DNA from: an uncultured Porphyromonadaceae bacterium
Lineage (GTDB): Bacteria > Bacteroidota > Bacteroidia > Bacteroidales > Muribaculaceae
Length of the DNA: 46,740 nucleotides
Reading direction: 5' to 3'
NCBI GenBank assembly: GCA_947175645.1
Contig: CAMWNP010000002.1
Span: 160,835 to 207,574, forward strand
Both the position numbers and the translations under genes were made by a program. Of this stretch, positions 16,169 through 23,560 are shown piece by piece. Position 1 is the first letter of the stretch; each line of letters starts with the position of its first letter. A model generated the notes under the pieces. It was not told the origin of the DNA and searched no databases. It worked only from the letters and a program-made list of their open reading frames with translations.

Positions 16169-16545
16169 TGTTTTAGGCTTGAAATAATTTCTAACAAATC
16201 TTTAGGGAGATTGAGGATAGCCCAGTGGGTTACACGCTCTATGCCCAAATTTACCAGCATAGCACGCTGCCCTTGATATGCTCCATCTTGCCATGGCGCA
16301 AACTCAACGCTCACTCCCTCGGAACTTGCAATGAGCGTTAAATATTTGCCATCCTCTGCTGGATATTTTTGAGCGTCTACCCAGTTACAGGATTGTAATG
16401 GGTGATTATCTGCCCACTCGGCACCCATGCGAAAGCTCTCGGAGTGGTCGGGGTTATCGTTGTTGTGAGCTTGCAGGTAATTGTGATATGCCTCATATCC
16501 AGCACGGTCTATTTGCTCACTCCTTTCGGAAAATAATATTGCCAT
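16165..16545 (-). CDS. DUF551-like phage protein
   Basis: A 126-residue protein. The C-terminal half shows the DUF551-type pattern: W-x-D-A-x-x-x-P-A-E-D-G-K-Y-L followed later by ERVTHWAILNLPKDL. The N-terminal half has a conserved-looking YEAYHNYLQAH stretch. DUF551 proteins are common in phages and have no known function. First gene after the AT-rich gap 16546-16619, so it probably starts an operon running leftward to the exonuclease region. Confidence 0.65.
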   Translation of the reverse strand: MAILFSERSEQIDRAGYEAYHNYLQAHNNDNPDHSESFRMGAEWADNHPLQSCNWVDAQKYPAEDGKYLTLIASSEGVSVEFAPWQDGAYQGQRAMLVNLGIERVTHWAILNLPKDLLEIISSLKQ

Positions 16546-16619
16546 AGTAAGTAATTATTATATTATATACATACACCAGTAATAATACTTGCCTATGTAG
16601 TAGGCAGAGGGCGTGCGCC
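16546..16619 (-). promoter_or_regulatory. AT-rich regulatory gap upstream of the DUF551-like gene
   Basis: A 74-base AT-rich gap. Read leftward it starts with CCCTCTGCC, then AAGTATTATTACTGG, then TATGTATATAATATAA and the start codon. It resembles 13882-13972 in order and sequence, so it is a likely promoter of the same type. A TTGCC...TATGTAG-like core is present but no perfect TAnnTTTG box is seen. Confidence 0.45.
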
Positions 16620-17003
16620 CTAATGGTAGCCTCTACGCACACAAAAAGAGCGTGTGCGGTGCCAGTATGGTTTGGCTCGGTGTGGCTTGCGTGCCGCTGG
16701 GTTGAGCTTGGGCTTGTAACCCCAGCCCTGCATTACCCATTGCTTAATCTCATGCCGCCACTCTCTTTCTGCATCACATAGGCACTGGAGTTTATCCATT
16801 TCCTGTGCCGCTTGTGATGCTATTATTTCCAGTTCTTGCAGAGCTTTTGCCTGTAACTGGAGGCTCCTAATAAAGTGCAGTTGAGCTTCGGGGAGTTTAA
16901 CAATGTCCTCCTCTGTAAGCTCTCGCGCCTCAGCCTCTCCGTTCTCTACCTGCTCAATTATGTAGAGCTTATGGTCTTGGGAGTTTATTACTATTTCTCC
17001 CAT
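16620..17003 (-). CDS. Hypothetical phage protein
   Basis: A 127-residue protein with an acidic helical N-terminal two thirds and a strongly basic, aromatic C-terminus (KPHRAKPYWHRTRSFCVRRGYH), which may bind nucleic acid. It overlaps the upstream gene by 13 bases. No domain recognised. Confidence 0.65.
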   Translation of the reverse strand: MGEIVINSQDHKLYIIEQVENGEAEARELTEEDIVKLPEAQLHFIRSLQLQAKALQELEIIASQAAQEMDKLQCLCDAEREWRHEIKQWVMQGWGYKPKLNPAARKPHRAKPYWHRTRSFCVRRGYH

Positions 17004-17188
17004 GGCATTCTATCCTGTTTGGGGTCTGTTACTCGGTTGCAAATTCCCACATATTTGCGTAGCGGCAGCGGAATGAGTCTGCGTATAGCCTTACGCTGTT
17101 GCTGCGGTGTGTAAGGTTGTCGGTTTGTTTCAAAGCCTTTGTACCTACTCACTGCAATAAATATTTTTTCTGCTATTCTTCCTTTCAT
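16991..17188 (-). CDS. Small basic hypothetical protein
   Basis: A 65-residue, very basic protein (KAIRRLIPLPLRKYVG in the middle) that overlaps genes on both sides by a few bases in a tightly packed operon. It could be a nucleic-acid-binding accessory protein; no family is recognised. Confidence 0.6.
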   Translation of the reverse strand: MKGRIAEKIFIAVSRYKGFETNRQPYTPQQQRKAIRRLIPLPLRKYVGICNRVTDPKQDRMPWEK

Positions 17189-17388
17189 TTTACCTCGGTA
17201 ATTAGTTTTACATCAGTGCGGCCAAACATTGCGGAGCTGGTTACAAAGCCCACGCTACGCCTCTCCAGTTCTACCTCATGCACTACATAGCCAGTGCGCA
17301 CCTCAAAATCATGCACAAGCTCAGCAATGCGCTTTTCGCACTCCTGCTTGAGCTGTTTGGCCTCCTGTACGGTTATTTGTTCACTCAT
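17185..17388 (-). CDS. Small hypothetical protein
   Basis: A 67-residue protein with an N-terminal coiled-coil-like helix (VQEAKQLKQECEKRIAELV) and a short beta-rich C-terminal half. It overlaps both neighbours by four bases. The fold resembles small helix-strand phage proteins of unknown function. Confidence 0.65.
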   Translation of the reverse strand: MSEQITVQEAKQLKQECEKRIAELVHDFEVRTGYVVHEVELERRSVGFVTSSAMFGRTDVKLITEVK

Positions 17389-17732
17389 GCTTTTTCGGTT
17401 TTGTAATATGCGAGCCGCACCACATCGTATGTCTGCCCCAGCACCACAAAAATGTGAGTGGTGCCAGTGGAGAGGCCAGCCACTTTTATTGCAGGGCGCG
17501 AAACACCCTCAATTTGGCACCTGTCGTTTGCGCTGTCGCTTTGAAAGTGCCGCGAAAGGCATTTTATTAGCTCAATGTAAAAAGGCTCTCCAAACGCCTC
17601 TTTTAGCTTATCTCGGTTGCGTAGTGCGTACCTCATGGGGCAGGGTGTATCTTTTACAGGATTGCCAGTAAAAACTTGGAGCGTGTAAAAGCTCCCTGTT
17701 ACTGGCTCTCGCATGAGTTTATTTATTGCCAT
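17385..17732 (-). CDS. Hypothetical phage protein
   Basis: A 115-residue protein of mixed alpha/beta character (SFYTLQVFTGNPV, HIFVVLGQTYDVVRL). No recognised domain. It begins 14 bases inside the end of the ParB gene, so its expression is probably coupled to it. Confidence 0.65.
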   Translation of the reverse strand: MAINKLMREPVTGSFYTLQVFTGNPVKDTPCPMRYALRNRDKLKEAFGEPFYIELIKCLSRHFQSDSANDRCQIEGVSRPAIKVAGLSTGTTHIFVVLGQTYDVVRLAYYKTEKA

Positions 17733-18567
17733 CTTGCGCGGCTTTAGTGTAACCCTCTACCATTTCCAGCACAACATCCGTTTGTGTGGCCACGGCCTCT
17801 ATTGAGGCGCGGCAGCATAATACGTCTGTAACCACATCATCACTTAACTCCTCACGCAGAGCCATGGCCTGTTTTAATGCCAAACTGGCTTTCTTGAGAG
17901 CCTTGAGGAGTTTTACATGAGCAGGCACATCGTTGTTGTCTGCTGTACGCTTACCAGTAGCCTTTGCATTGGTTACGGCAGCACTCACAGCAGCCACCTG
18001 TGCGGCCTCATTCTCCTTGTTTTGGCCTACAATCTCACGCACGGCATTGGTGGAGATTTCGCCACGCTCAAGGCTCTGCTGAATTTCGGGTGCCAGCTCC
18101 ATGAGGCTCAAGCAGCGGCATACGAATGTGGGGCTTTTACCAAACTTGGCCGCTATCTCGGTCTGTGTGTAGCCAAAATCCCTAAAGCGGTTAAACATTA
18201 TGGCACACTCATACTCGGTAAAGTTCTTGCCCTCATTGCGCATCATCTGCTGCACAAGCTGCTCCTCCTCGCTGGTATTGCGCGGCAGGAAAATAGCCTT
18301 AATTCGGGCAATGTCGGCACCCTCGGCAATAGCAGCGAGAGTGGCGCGTAACCTGCGCTCTCCATCCACCAGCCTGTAACGCTCGGTGCCGTCTGCTGCC
18401 TTGGTAGGTATAACCGTAATGGGGTTAAGCACTCCATTGAGCTTGATTTGCTCTTTCAGCTCATCAATGGCAAACTCCCTGCGCACATTAAAGCCTGCCA
18501 CTACATCTACATTGCGCGGGTCTATTTGGTAAATATCCGTGCGCTTGGTTGCATTTATTTCACTCAT
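17719..18567 (-). CDS. ParB/RepB/Spo0J-type DNA-binding protein
   Basis: A 282-residue ParB-family protein. The N-terminal ParB domain carries LVDGERRLRA (67-76), the GERR CTP-binding/catalytic box, after the NGVLNPITV strand. A central helix-turn-helix (YTQTEIAAKFGKSPTFVCRCLSL) binds DNA. No parA gene is nearby, so plasmid-like partition is doubtful; phage ParB proteins may instead regulate transcription, cut DNA or serve as CTPases. First gene of a packed leftward operon that continues to 16620. Confidence 0.88.
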   Translation of the reverse strand: MSEINATKRTDIYQIDPRNVDVVAGFNVRREFAIDELKEQIKLNGVLNPITVIPTKAADGTERYRLVDGERRLRATLAAIAEGADIARIKAIFLPRNTSEEEQLVQQMMRNEGKNFTEYECAIMFNRFRDFGYTQTEIAAKFGKSPTFVCRCLSLMELAPEIQQSLERGEISTNAVREIVGQNKENEAAQVAAVSAAVTNAKATGKRTADNNDVPAHVKLLKALKKASLALKQAMALREELSDDVVTDVLCCRASIEAVATQTDVVLEMVEGYTKAAQDGNK

Positions 18568-18592
18568 AGTTTGTTATTGTTTGGGTTATCAG

Positions 18593-18871
18593 TCATTTAA
18601 TCATTAGCTCCAGTAACGTGTTGGCCACCATGAGGAGCAACACAGCGGCCAGTATGCCGCAAAAATCTGCCAGCAAATCCCACCAGCACCAGTGATTGCC
18701 AGTAGCATTTTTATCTCCATACTCCTTGCCCAGTGCCAGCCCAGCAGAGAGTGCAATGCCAACGGCACAACCTGTCTGTAAGCTGCTACTTGTGAGCCAT
18801 GCGGCACAGCTCAATACCAGTGTGGCAATGAGGCACACGCAAAAGTGCTTTATCTTATCTTGCTGTATCAT
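18593..18871 (-). CDS. Small membrane protein of the YfiM/DUF2279 type
   Basis: A 92-residue membrane protein with three hydrophobic stretches. The pattern DKIKHF at the N-terminus, GLALGKEYGDK in the middle and WCWWDLLADFCGILAA near the end matches the YfiM/DUF2279-like family. In phages such small integral proteins are candidates for lysis or superinfection roles, but there is no proof here. It overlaps the upstream NUMOD4 gene by four bases. Confidence 0.65.
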   Translation of the reverse strand: MIQQDKIKHFCVCLIATLVLSCAAWLTSSSLQTGCAVGIALSAGLALGKEYGDKNATGNHWCWWDLLADFCGILAAVLLLMVANTLLELMIK

Positions 18872-19212
18872 TTTCTGTTATGTTTCCTTAACTTGTAATT
18901 ATTCTTGTTCTTTTTGTAAAACTTTTTGCGCCTTTCCACCCACTCCAAATTATCAAGGCTCAAATGCTCATAGTTGCCGTCTTTTACATTGGGCTTGTAG
19001 CCTGCTGGCTGGGGGCAAACAAAAGCCTCCAGTACCAGTTTAGCTACCACCATGAGCTTGTAATTATCCCCACTGCGCAATGTTACCCTCCTCATGCCAT
19101 AGCCAGCAACAAAGCGCAGAGGTGTGTGAGTGCCAATTTTACGCACTATTCCCATATTGCTAACCTCGTAGCCAGCATAGCCCTCAACAGGTTTCCACAT
19201 TTCGTTTTCCAT
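18868..19212 (-). CDS. NUMOD4-domain protein with degenerate HNH region
   Basis: A 114-residue protein. The N-terminal MWKPVEGYAGYEVSNMG is a textbook NUMOD4 DNA-binding motif of homing endonucleases. The second half follows the HNH_3 layout (KPNVKDGNYEHLSLDNLEWV), but the usual N-H-x-D-G is N-V-K-D-G, so the key histidine is missing and nuclease activity is doubtful. A Lys-rich tail (KKFYKKNKNNYKLRKHNRK) would favour DNA binding. Confidence 0.85.
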   Translation of the reverse strand: MENEMWKPVEGYAGYEVSNMGIVRKIGTHTPLRFVAGYGMRRVTLRSGDNYKLMVVAKLVLEAFVCPQPAGYKPNVKDGNYEHLSLDNLEWVERRKKFYKKNKNNYKLRKHNRK

Positions 19213-19233
19213 CGCCAGTGTGGGTATTACAGG

Positions 19234-19695
19234 TTAGTAGCGCATATCGGTAAAATGGAGTATTACACCCTCAAACTGGCTTACTCCCTTGAGGAACCAG
19301 TAATACCAATCCCAGTAGCTCAAGCCATCATTTTTGGAGAGCTTGGCCGCTCCTTGCTCAATGAGCTTGCCATCAACCATAATGGCTGGCTCATGGTCGG
19401 CTCCCATGCGCGTTATCTGCACACGCTGCACTCCCAGCTTTGTGAGGCGTGCCACCTCCACCTGCTGCGAGCGGTAGGGCTTGCCACTCCACACACGGAT
19501 TGATAGCTCCATTTTGCCTGCATTTATCTGCTCGGCACGCTTTGCCCATAGCTCATAATTGGAGCGTATGGTGTGGAGCTTGGTGCCACTCTTGAGCTTT
19601 TCTACAAACTCCGTGGGCAGCCCATCCTTGGGGTGTCCTTTTTGGTATTGCTGGCTCAATGTAAGCACAGCCACTTTTTTCTTTTCAGTTGCCAT
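19234..19695 (-). CDS. ASCH-like domain phage protein
   Basis: A 153-residue protein with the KLHTIRSNYELW and RVWSGKPYRSQQ blocks and the C-terminal GLSYWDWYYWFLKG / VILHFTD, a pattern I associate with phage ASCH-like proteins. ASCH domains are PUA-related and thought to bind RNA or modified nucleotides. Identification is tentative. The 17-bp repeat 19718-19734 lies 22 bases upstream of the start. Confidence 0.6.
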   Translation of the reverse strand: MATEKKKVAVLTLSQQYQKGHPKDGLPTEFVEKLKSGTKLHTIRSNYELWAKRAEQINAGKMELSIRVWSGKPYRSQQVEVARLTKLGVQRVQITRMGADHEPAIMVDGKLIEQGAAKLSKNDGLSYWDWYYWFLKGVSQFEGVILHFTDMRY

Positions 19696-19717
19696 ATTTT
19701 AGGGGTTAAGTGTTCGT

Positions 19718-19734
19718 TATATGTACGCTTTTAG
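19718..19734. repeat. Second copy of the 17-bp motif TATATGTACGCTTTTAG
   Basis: Identical to 12951-12967 and in the same orientation. It occupies the 42-base gap between the MazG-like and ASCH-like genes, just upstream of the latter. A shared cis-element for leftward transcription is likely. Confidence 0.5.
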
Positions 19735-19737
19735 GGT

Positions 19738-20313
19738 TTAATAAGCCTTACCATGCTTGTAGGGTCTGCTTGCATTGTAGAGCATTTTGTGCCTTATATG
19801 CCACGTCAAATCAATGCCCAGTTGCTCTGCCAGCCATTTAATTTGCACAAGCGAGCAGGCAATGCGGTGGTAGGTTGTAAGAGTGCGGCACAACACGCAC
19901 TCCATAATGTTGCCTATGTTCTCGGTAAAACTCTTTTCAATGCTTACCATGCTGTTGTAGTTCCCAGCAAAGGGCTTACTGAAATCATAGTTGTAAGCCC
20001 CTGCAATATCCAGCAGGCGTATGGCCGCATCTGCCAGCTCATCCTCCACGGTGTCCTTTATGCGAGCCTCAAAATTAGAGAGGAAATGCACATTGCCAGT
20101 ATGGAAAATTTGAGGGCTGCACCATGTGCCAGCAGGTATGGGATTGGGTATGTGTGCCCACTTATTTTTACGGTCGGCCTCAACGGCTTCGGCCAGCTCA
20201 CACACCACAAGGGTAAGGAAATGCTCGGTGCTGGGCTTATCCTCCCACCAGCCATGTTTTAGGCTATTGGCGTGTATGTCGGCGGCCAGTTGGTTGCAGT
20301 TTATCCTACTCAT
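19738..20313 (-). CDS. MazG-like nucleotide pyrophosphohydrolase
   Basis: A 191-residue all-alpha NTP pyrophosphohydrolase-like protein. The metal-binding pattern is visible: VCELAEAVEADRKNKW (E-x-x-E-x-x-x-A-type helix, residues 33-48) and later VEDELADAAIRLLDIAG (E-x-x-D). These enzymes hydrolyse non-canonical or surplus (d)NTPs; in phages they may adjust nucleotide pools or (p)ppGpp. An insertion lies between the two helices. It overlaps the start of the previous gene by four bases. Confidence 0.8.
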   Translation of the reverse strand: MSRINCNQLAADIHANSLKHGWWEDKPSTEHFLTLVVCELAEAVEADRKNKWAHIPNPIPAGTWCSPQIFHTGNVHFLSNFEARIKDTVEDELADAAIRLLDIAGAYNYDFSKPFAGNYNSMVSIEKSFTENIGNIMECVLCRTLTTYHRIACSLVQIKWLAEQLGIDLTWHIRHKMLYNASRPYKHGKAY

Positions 20314-20891
20314 TTCGCTGCCTCCAGTTGTTTGTGGTACCTGTTATCTCCCAGCTCGCTCTGCATGGCCAAAATGGCGGCTATCCTGCGGAGCTTGGCA
20401 GGGGTTAAATCCTCCTCTCTTGCATCACGCTCTGCCTGCTCCTCCTCGGAGAGAGTGCGGAAGATGTTATGCTTATTGACGTAAGCCTCTACAATGGTGT
20501 CCTGCATTGCAGCCAAATCCTTGAGGAAATTAGCCTTGTGCCACTCAAAGAGGCTGGAAAGCTCGGCATACTGGAGCGGTGTTAAATCCACTGCAATAGT
20601 GTTGCGAGAACGCTTAAAGTAGCTTAACGAGCCAACGCCAGTAACAACTCCATGGCATTGCACAAAGAGAGTGAGCATATACTTATATCTGCCAATCTCA
20701 AAAGTATAGCGTTTCTTTTCCTCAACACAAAGCACCTCCTCAAGCGTTACGCCATACTGGGCGCAAATACGCTCAATGGCTCGCTTGGCGGCCTCTGCCT
20801 CGCCTTGGTAGCCCTTTTCGGCAAGAGCTTGGAGCTTCAGCAGCTTTTGCTTAATGCTCTCATACTGGTTACTATTTTTATCCATAATCAT
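20310..20891 (-). CDS. DUF2786-like phage protein
   Basis: A 193-residue protein. Its N-terminus (IKQKLLKLQALAEKGYQGEAEAAKRAIERI) follows the DUF2786 pattern of a Lys-Leu-Leu-x-Leu-Ala helix followed by an EA-rich helix and an aromatic/Gly turn. The remainder is mixed, with an acidic C-terminal region. The family is common in phages and its role is unknown. The start may be 20891 or the ATG two codons downstream. Confidence 0.65.
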   Translation of the reverse strand: MIMDKNSNQYESIKQKLLKLQALAEKGYQGEAEAAKRAIERICAQYGVTLEEVLCVEEKKRYTFEIGRYKYMLTLFVQCHGVVTGVGSLSYFKRSRNTIAVDLTPLQYAELSSLFEWHKANFLKDLAAMQDTIVEAYVNKHNIFRTLSEEEQAERDAREEDLTPAKLRRIAAILAMQSELGDNRYHKQLEAAK

Positions 20892-21022
20892 ATTTTGTTG
20901 TAAATACTGCTAATTTGGCTGTCATTTGGCCGCTGTCGCATTTTGTTGCTCCGAATGGTAACTTATACCACCCACGGCCTTAAAGTGCGACAATCGGGCT
21001 GATTTTGGCCTTGTCGGGCGTT
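20892..21022. promoter_or_regulatory. Intergenic gap with a TGTCGCA/TGCGACA inverted repeat
   Basis: A 131-base non-coding gap between two leftward genes. TGTCGCA (20934-20940) and TGCGACA (20986-20992) are perfect inverted arms 45 bases apart. The half-site TGTCG/CGACA is also seen in the repressor-switch palindrome at 29572-29593, so a repressor site is possible. No convincing TAnnTTTG box faces left. Confidence 0.35.
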
Positions 21023-21943
21023 TTAGCGTCTGCTGCCACCTCCCACTGGCACTATGTTGTAGGTCTTAAACCTGTCTATTAGCCTCCCAAAGCCATCTTT
21101 ATACTCCTCCTTGAGCTGTTCAACCGTTAGGTTGGTGGTAACATGGGCAAATTTGTGGTAATGCACCCATATCTCATTGCGAGCGTGCAAAAACTGGTTT
21201 GTGAGGAGCTTGGTATCCATTCCAAAAAAGGTTATGCTGTCGGTGCCAATATCGTTTAGGCAAATGTTTACTGGCTTACACTGAAAACCCCTGTTTTCCT
21301 CCTCATAGTAGGTATAGCGGTCAAGGTTGTTATGCAGAGTGTAGTAGTTTACCATTTGCGTTACACTCAAGTTGTAAAAAGCGCGTGGGTTCTTGGTATA
21401 GTGCAGATACTCGGAGAATATTTGCATGAGCAGCGTTTTGCCAGTGCCCACCTCGCCCTGTAGCATGAGGTGCTTATGGAGCTTGTAATTTCTGTCAGGA
21501 AAAACCTCCTCGGCCAATGGGCAGCCGTTAAAGTAGTAGAGTAAAAAGCGCAAAATTTGGCGGTTGTTATCATCTACCACAAACTGCCTGCGCTGGTGTG
21601 CCAGCACAACATTGTTGGCTATCCACATGAGCATTCGGGCATGGGCTTGGAAAATATCCTCATTCTCCAACTGGGCATTAACCATGGCCTCCTTGCGCAT
21701 TTCCTTTGTGGCCGCCTCAATGCCTCGGTTGAGCATAATAATATTCTGCCTTAACAGCTCCTTTTCCTCGGCTTTTCTTTGTTCCTCCTCGGTTTGGGGC
21801 TGCGCGGCCATGCGTGCCTCATGCTCTTTGCTCATAGCCTCCACCAGCTCGCGATCCTTACGCTGTCGGGCATACTCCTGTGCCTCCCTTACAGAGCGCA
21901 CGGTGTCGGCTACTGCGCTGCCTATGCTTGTAATTTCTGCCAT
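21023..21943 (-). CDS. DnaC-like AAA+ helicase loader
   Basis: A 306-residue protein. The Walker A motif LQGEVGTGKT is at residues 161-170, with Walker B VNICLNDIGTDS and a sensor-like HVTTNLT. The C-terminal GRLIDRFKTYNIVPVGGGSRR supplies the arginine-rich end typical of DnaC/IstB-type ATPases. It loads the replicative helicase at the phage origin. The N-terminal 100 residues are a coiled-coil-like helix that probably contacts the initiator or helicase. It is 10 bases downstream of the initiator gene, which carries the putative origin. Confidence 0.9.
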   Translation of the reverse strand: MAEITSIGSAVADTVRSVREAQEYARQRKDRELVEAMSKEHEARMAAQPQTEEEQRKAEEKELLRQNIIMLNRGIEAATKEMRKEAMVNAQLENEDIFQAHARMLMWIANNVVLAHQRRQFVVDDNNRQILRFLLYYFNGCPLAEEVFPDRNYKLHKHLMLQGEVGTGKTLLMQIFSEYLHYTKNPRAFYNLSVTQMVNYYTLHNNLDRYTYYEEENRGFQCKPVNICLNDIGTDSITFFGMDTKLLTNQFLHARNEIWVHYHKFAHVTTNLTVEQLKEEYKDGFGRLIDRFKTYNIVPVGGGSRR

Positions 21944-21953
21944 TGTCGTTAGG

Positions 21954-23030
21954 TTATTTGTCTATACTGCCAAAATCCGACCATGCGTAATCATTGCCAG
22001 TAGGAGGCATGGGGGCTTTAGGCTCTTGAGAGCTGGCAGGAGCGTTTATTACTGGCAGCTCCTCCGTCCAGCGGCGTTGGTTTATCCATGTTTGCAGGTG
22101 TGGCCATTGGGAAACCCATTTGCCTGCTGCCTCGGCAGCGGCATTGTACTCCTCCAGCCTTTGTAATGCTGGCATGAGGAGCGGCACAATTTCGCGCCAG
22201 TTCGGGTTTTTCTTTTTGAAATTCTCAAACTCCTCTTTGCGGCCACGTTTGCGGCCTTTGTAGGCTTTGCGGAACTCCTCAAACTGCTGCTCAAGCTCGC
22301 TGCTCGGTTCGGCTGGTTTGGGAGCGGTTTTTACTTGAGGCTCCACTGGCTCTGTATGCACGGCCTCTGCATTTTGCGATTTTTGCGAAAGAGTATTTAT
22401 TATACTCTCTAATAAGTTAATTTCTTCTTTCTTTTCTATAGATAATAAACTATATATATATTCTTGAATGTTGCCAATTTGTTTGCCATTGTGCTTGCCA
22501 TTTGTTTGCCAAACAATTTGCAATAACTCCGTTAATTGCTCTGATGTTAAGCTAATTGAGTTTGCCATTTGTTTGCCAAAATCAGCACTCTCACTTTGCC
22601 AATCACCTTGCCATTTGTTTGCCATTTGTTTGCCAAAATCTTGAGCCATACCCCCTGCATCTTCCAATAAGTCAGCAGGTTTTGTTTGCCCTTTGTTTGC
22701 CAATTCCTCATTTTCAAACTGGTACTCATTGTAATTGGTAATTGTAATAATGCTGTACTTTGCGCGTCCCTCAATTTGTATCTCGCCACTCTTGGCAAGC
22801 AGCTCAAGCCTATAGCGAACCTGTTTAATGGTCAGTCCAGTGTTATCTGCGAGCTGGGCAATGCTTGTTACCAACTGCCCAGCCTTAAATACCATGCCTT
22901 TCCACCTCCAACCCTCATCGCTGTTGGCCATGAGCAGCAAATGCACAAAGAGGGAGAGAGTGAGAGCATCGCCTGCCCACTCCCAATTCAGCATTTGCCT
23001 GTGTAGCTTTATCCAGCCTTTGTTTGCCAT
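21954..23030 (-). CDS. Phage replication initiator (DnaD/lambda O-like) with internal origin repeats
   Basis: A 358-residue protein starting MANKGWIKLHRQML, a typical phage replication-initiator N-terminus. The first 110 residues form a winged-helix domain (FKAGQLVTSIAQLADNTGLT, then VRYRLELLAKSG). The middle (about 115-200) is low complexity and contains repeats such as FGKQMAN that are the translated iterons. The C-terminal part (about 255-335, basic with RKEEFENFKKKNPNW) resembles the C-terminal domain of DnaD/O-like initiators. An upstream ATG at 23063 would extend into poor sequence. Position beside the DnaC-like gene matches the O-P module of lambda. Confidence 0.85.
   Translation of the reverse strand: MANKGWIKLHRQMLNWEWAGDALTLSLFVHLLLMANSDEGWRWKGMVFKAGQLVTSIAQLADNTGLTIKQVRYRLELLAKSGEIQIEGRAKYSIITITNYNEYQFENEELANKGQTKPADLLEDAGGMAQDFGKQMANKWQGDWQSESADFGKQMANSISLTSEQLTELLQIVWQTNGKHNGKQIGNIQEYIYSLLSIEKKEEINLLESIINTLSQKSQNAEAVHTEPVEPQVKTAPKPAEPSSELEQQFEEFRKAYKGRKRGRKEEFENFKKKNPNWREIVPLLMPALQRLEEYNAAAEAAGKWVSQWPHLQTWINQRRWTEELPVINAPASSQEPKAPMPPTGNDYAWSDFGSIDK
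22388..22701. other. Candidate phage replication origin: iterons plus AT-rich DNA inside the initiator gene
   Basis: Seven exact copies of TTTGTTTGCC lie at 22478, 22501, 22568, 22614, 22625, 22681 and 22692 (starts), several with an added ATTTGCC-type half site. Immediately on one side (about 22388-22470) is a strongly AT-rich tract with TATATATATA and TTTATTATAC. Iterons plus an AT-rich unwinding element inside the initiator gene is the arrangement of lambda ori within gene O. Confidence 0.7.
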
Positions 23031-23053
23031 GTGCCGTGTCGCTGTTTTTAAGC

Positions 23054-23083
23054 CCCCTGTCACGCTTTTGGGCGCAACAGGGG
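23054..23083. terminator. Short hairpin between DUF4494-like and initiator genes
   Basis: The arms CCCCTGT (23054-23060) and ACAGGGG (23077-23083) form a perfect 7-bp stem in the gap between two leftward genes. It has no clear T-tract; it may be a weak terminator or an mRNA processing structure. Confidence 0.35.
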
Positions 23084-23101
23084 TACTGGGTTATTGATTG
23101 G

Positions 23102-23560
23102 TTACTTTTCGGCCTCTGTCGGGCATTTGTCGGCCAATTTTACTGGGTACACATCCATGATGGGTGTTTCCTTAATGCAGAGGGCATTGAAATCGGCCAT
23201 GGTGTCCTTCATGGTTGCATCAAAGCGGCTCATTGCATCGTGCAGGTCGTTGGCTGCCAGCAAGAGCCTGCTGGCCGTCTTTTTCTCCGTGGCCGTGCGC
23301 TCATCAAGCGTTACAAACTCCACTTTGCACTCATACCAGCGGTCGGCATCATCGGCAAACACCACCTCGGAGTAATTCACACGCTTAATGCCTGCCACCT
23401 CAAACTCTCCGCTAATGTAGGGGGTAAGTTCCTCCACAATGCGTGCCTCGGCCTCCGTAAAGGAGAGCGCATCCACAAGGTATGGCTCGGTAACTTTTTT
23501 GTTGGTGCCGTTTTCCTGCATTTTGTCGTAACGCACCTTACATTCAAACCACTTGCTCAT
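23102..23560 (-). CDS. DUF4494-like Bacteroidetes phage protein
   Basis: A 152-residue protein starting MSKWFECKVRYDKM with the block VTEPYLVDALSFTEAEARI, which is characteristic of DUF4494 proteins of Bacteroidetes phages. It contains a duplicated K-WxECKV unit (RWYECKVEF near residue 74). Its role is unknown; location between the initiator and a phage DUF gene suggests a replication-region accessory protein. Confidence 0.8.
   Translation of the reverse strand: MSKWFECKVRYDKMQENGTNKKVTEPYLVDALSFTEAEARIVEELTPYISGEFEVAGIKRVNYSEVVFADDADRWYECKVEFVTLDERTATEKKTASRLLLAANDLHDAMSRFDATMKDTMADFNALCIKETPIMDVYPVKLADKCPTEAEK

Noticed and set aside
18593..18871. Phage holin
   Set aside because: Hydrophobic segments would allow it, but the DKxKHF/KEYxDK pattern fits the YfiM-like family and no endolysin is adjacent.
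22470..22701. CRISPR-like array
   Set aside because: Repeats are 10 bp, irregularly spaced and inside a coding gene; they fit origin iterons, and there are no cas genes.
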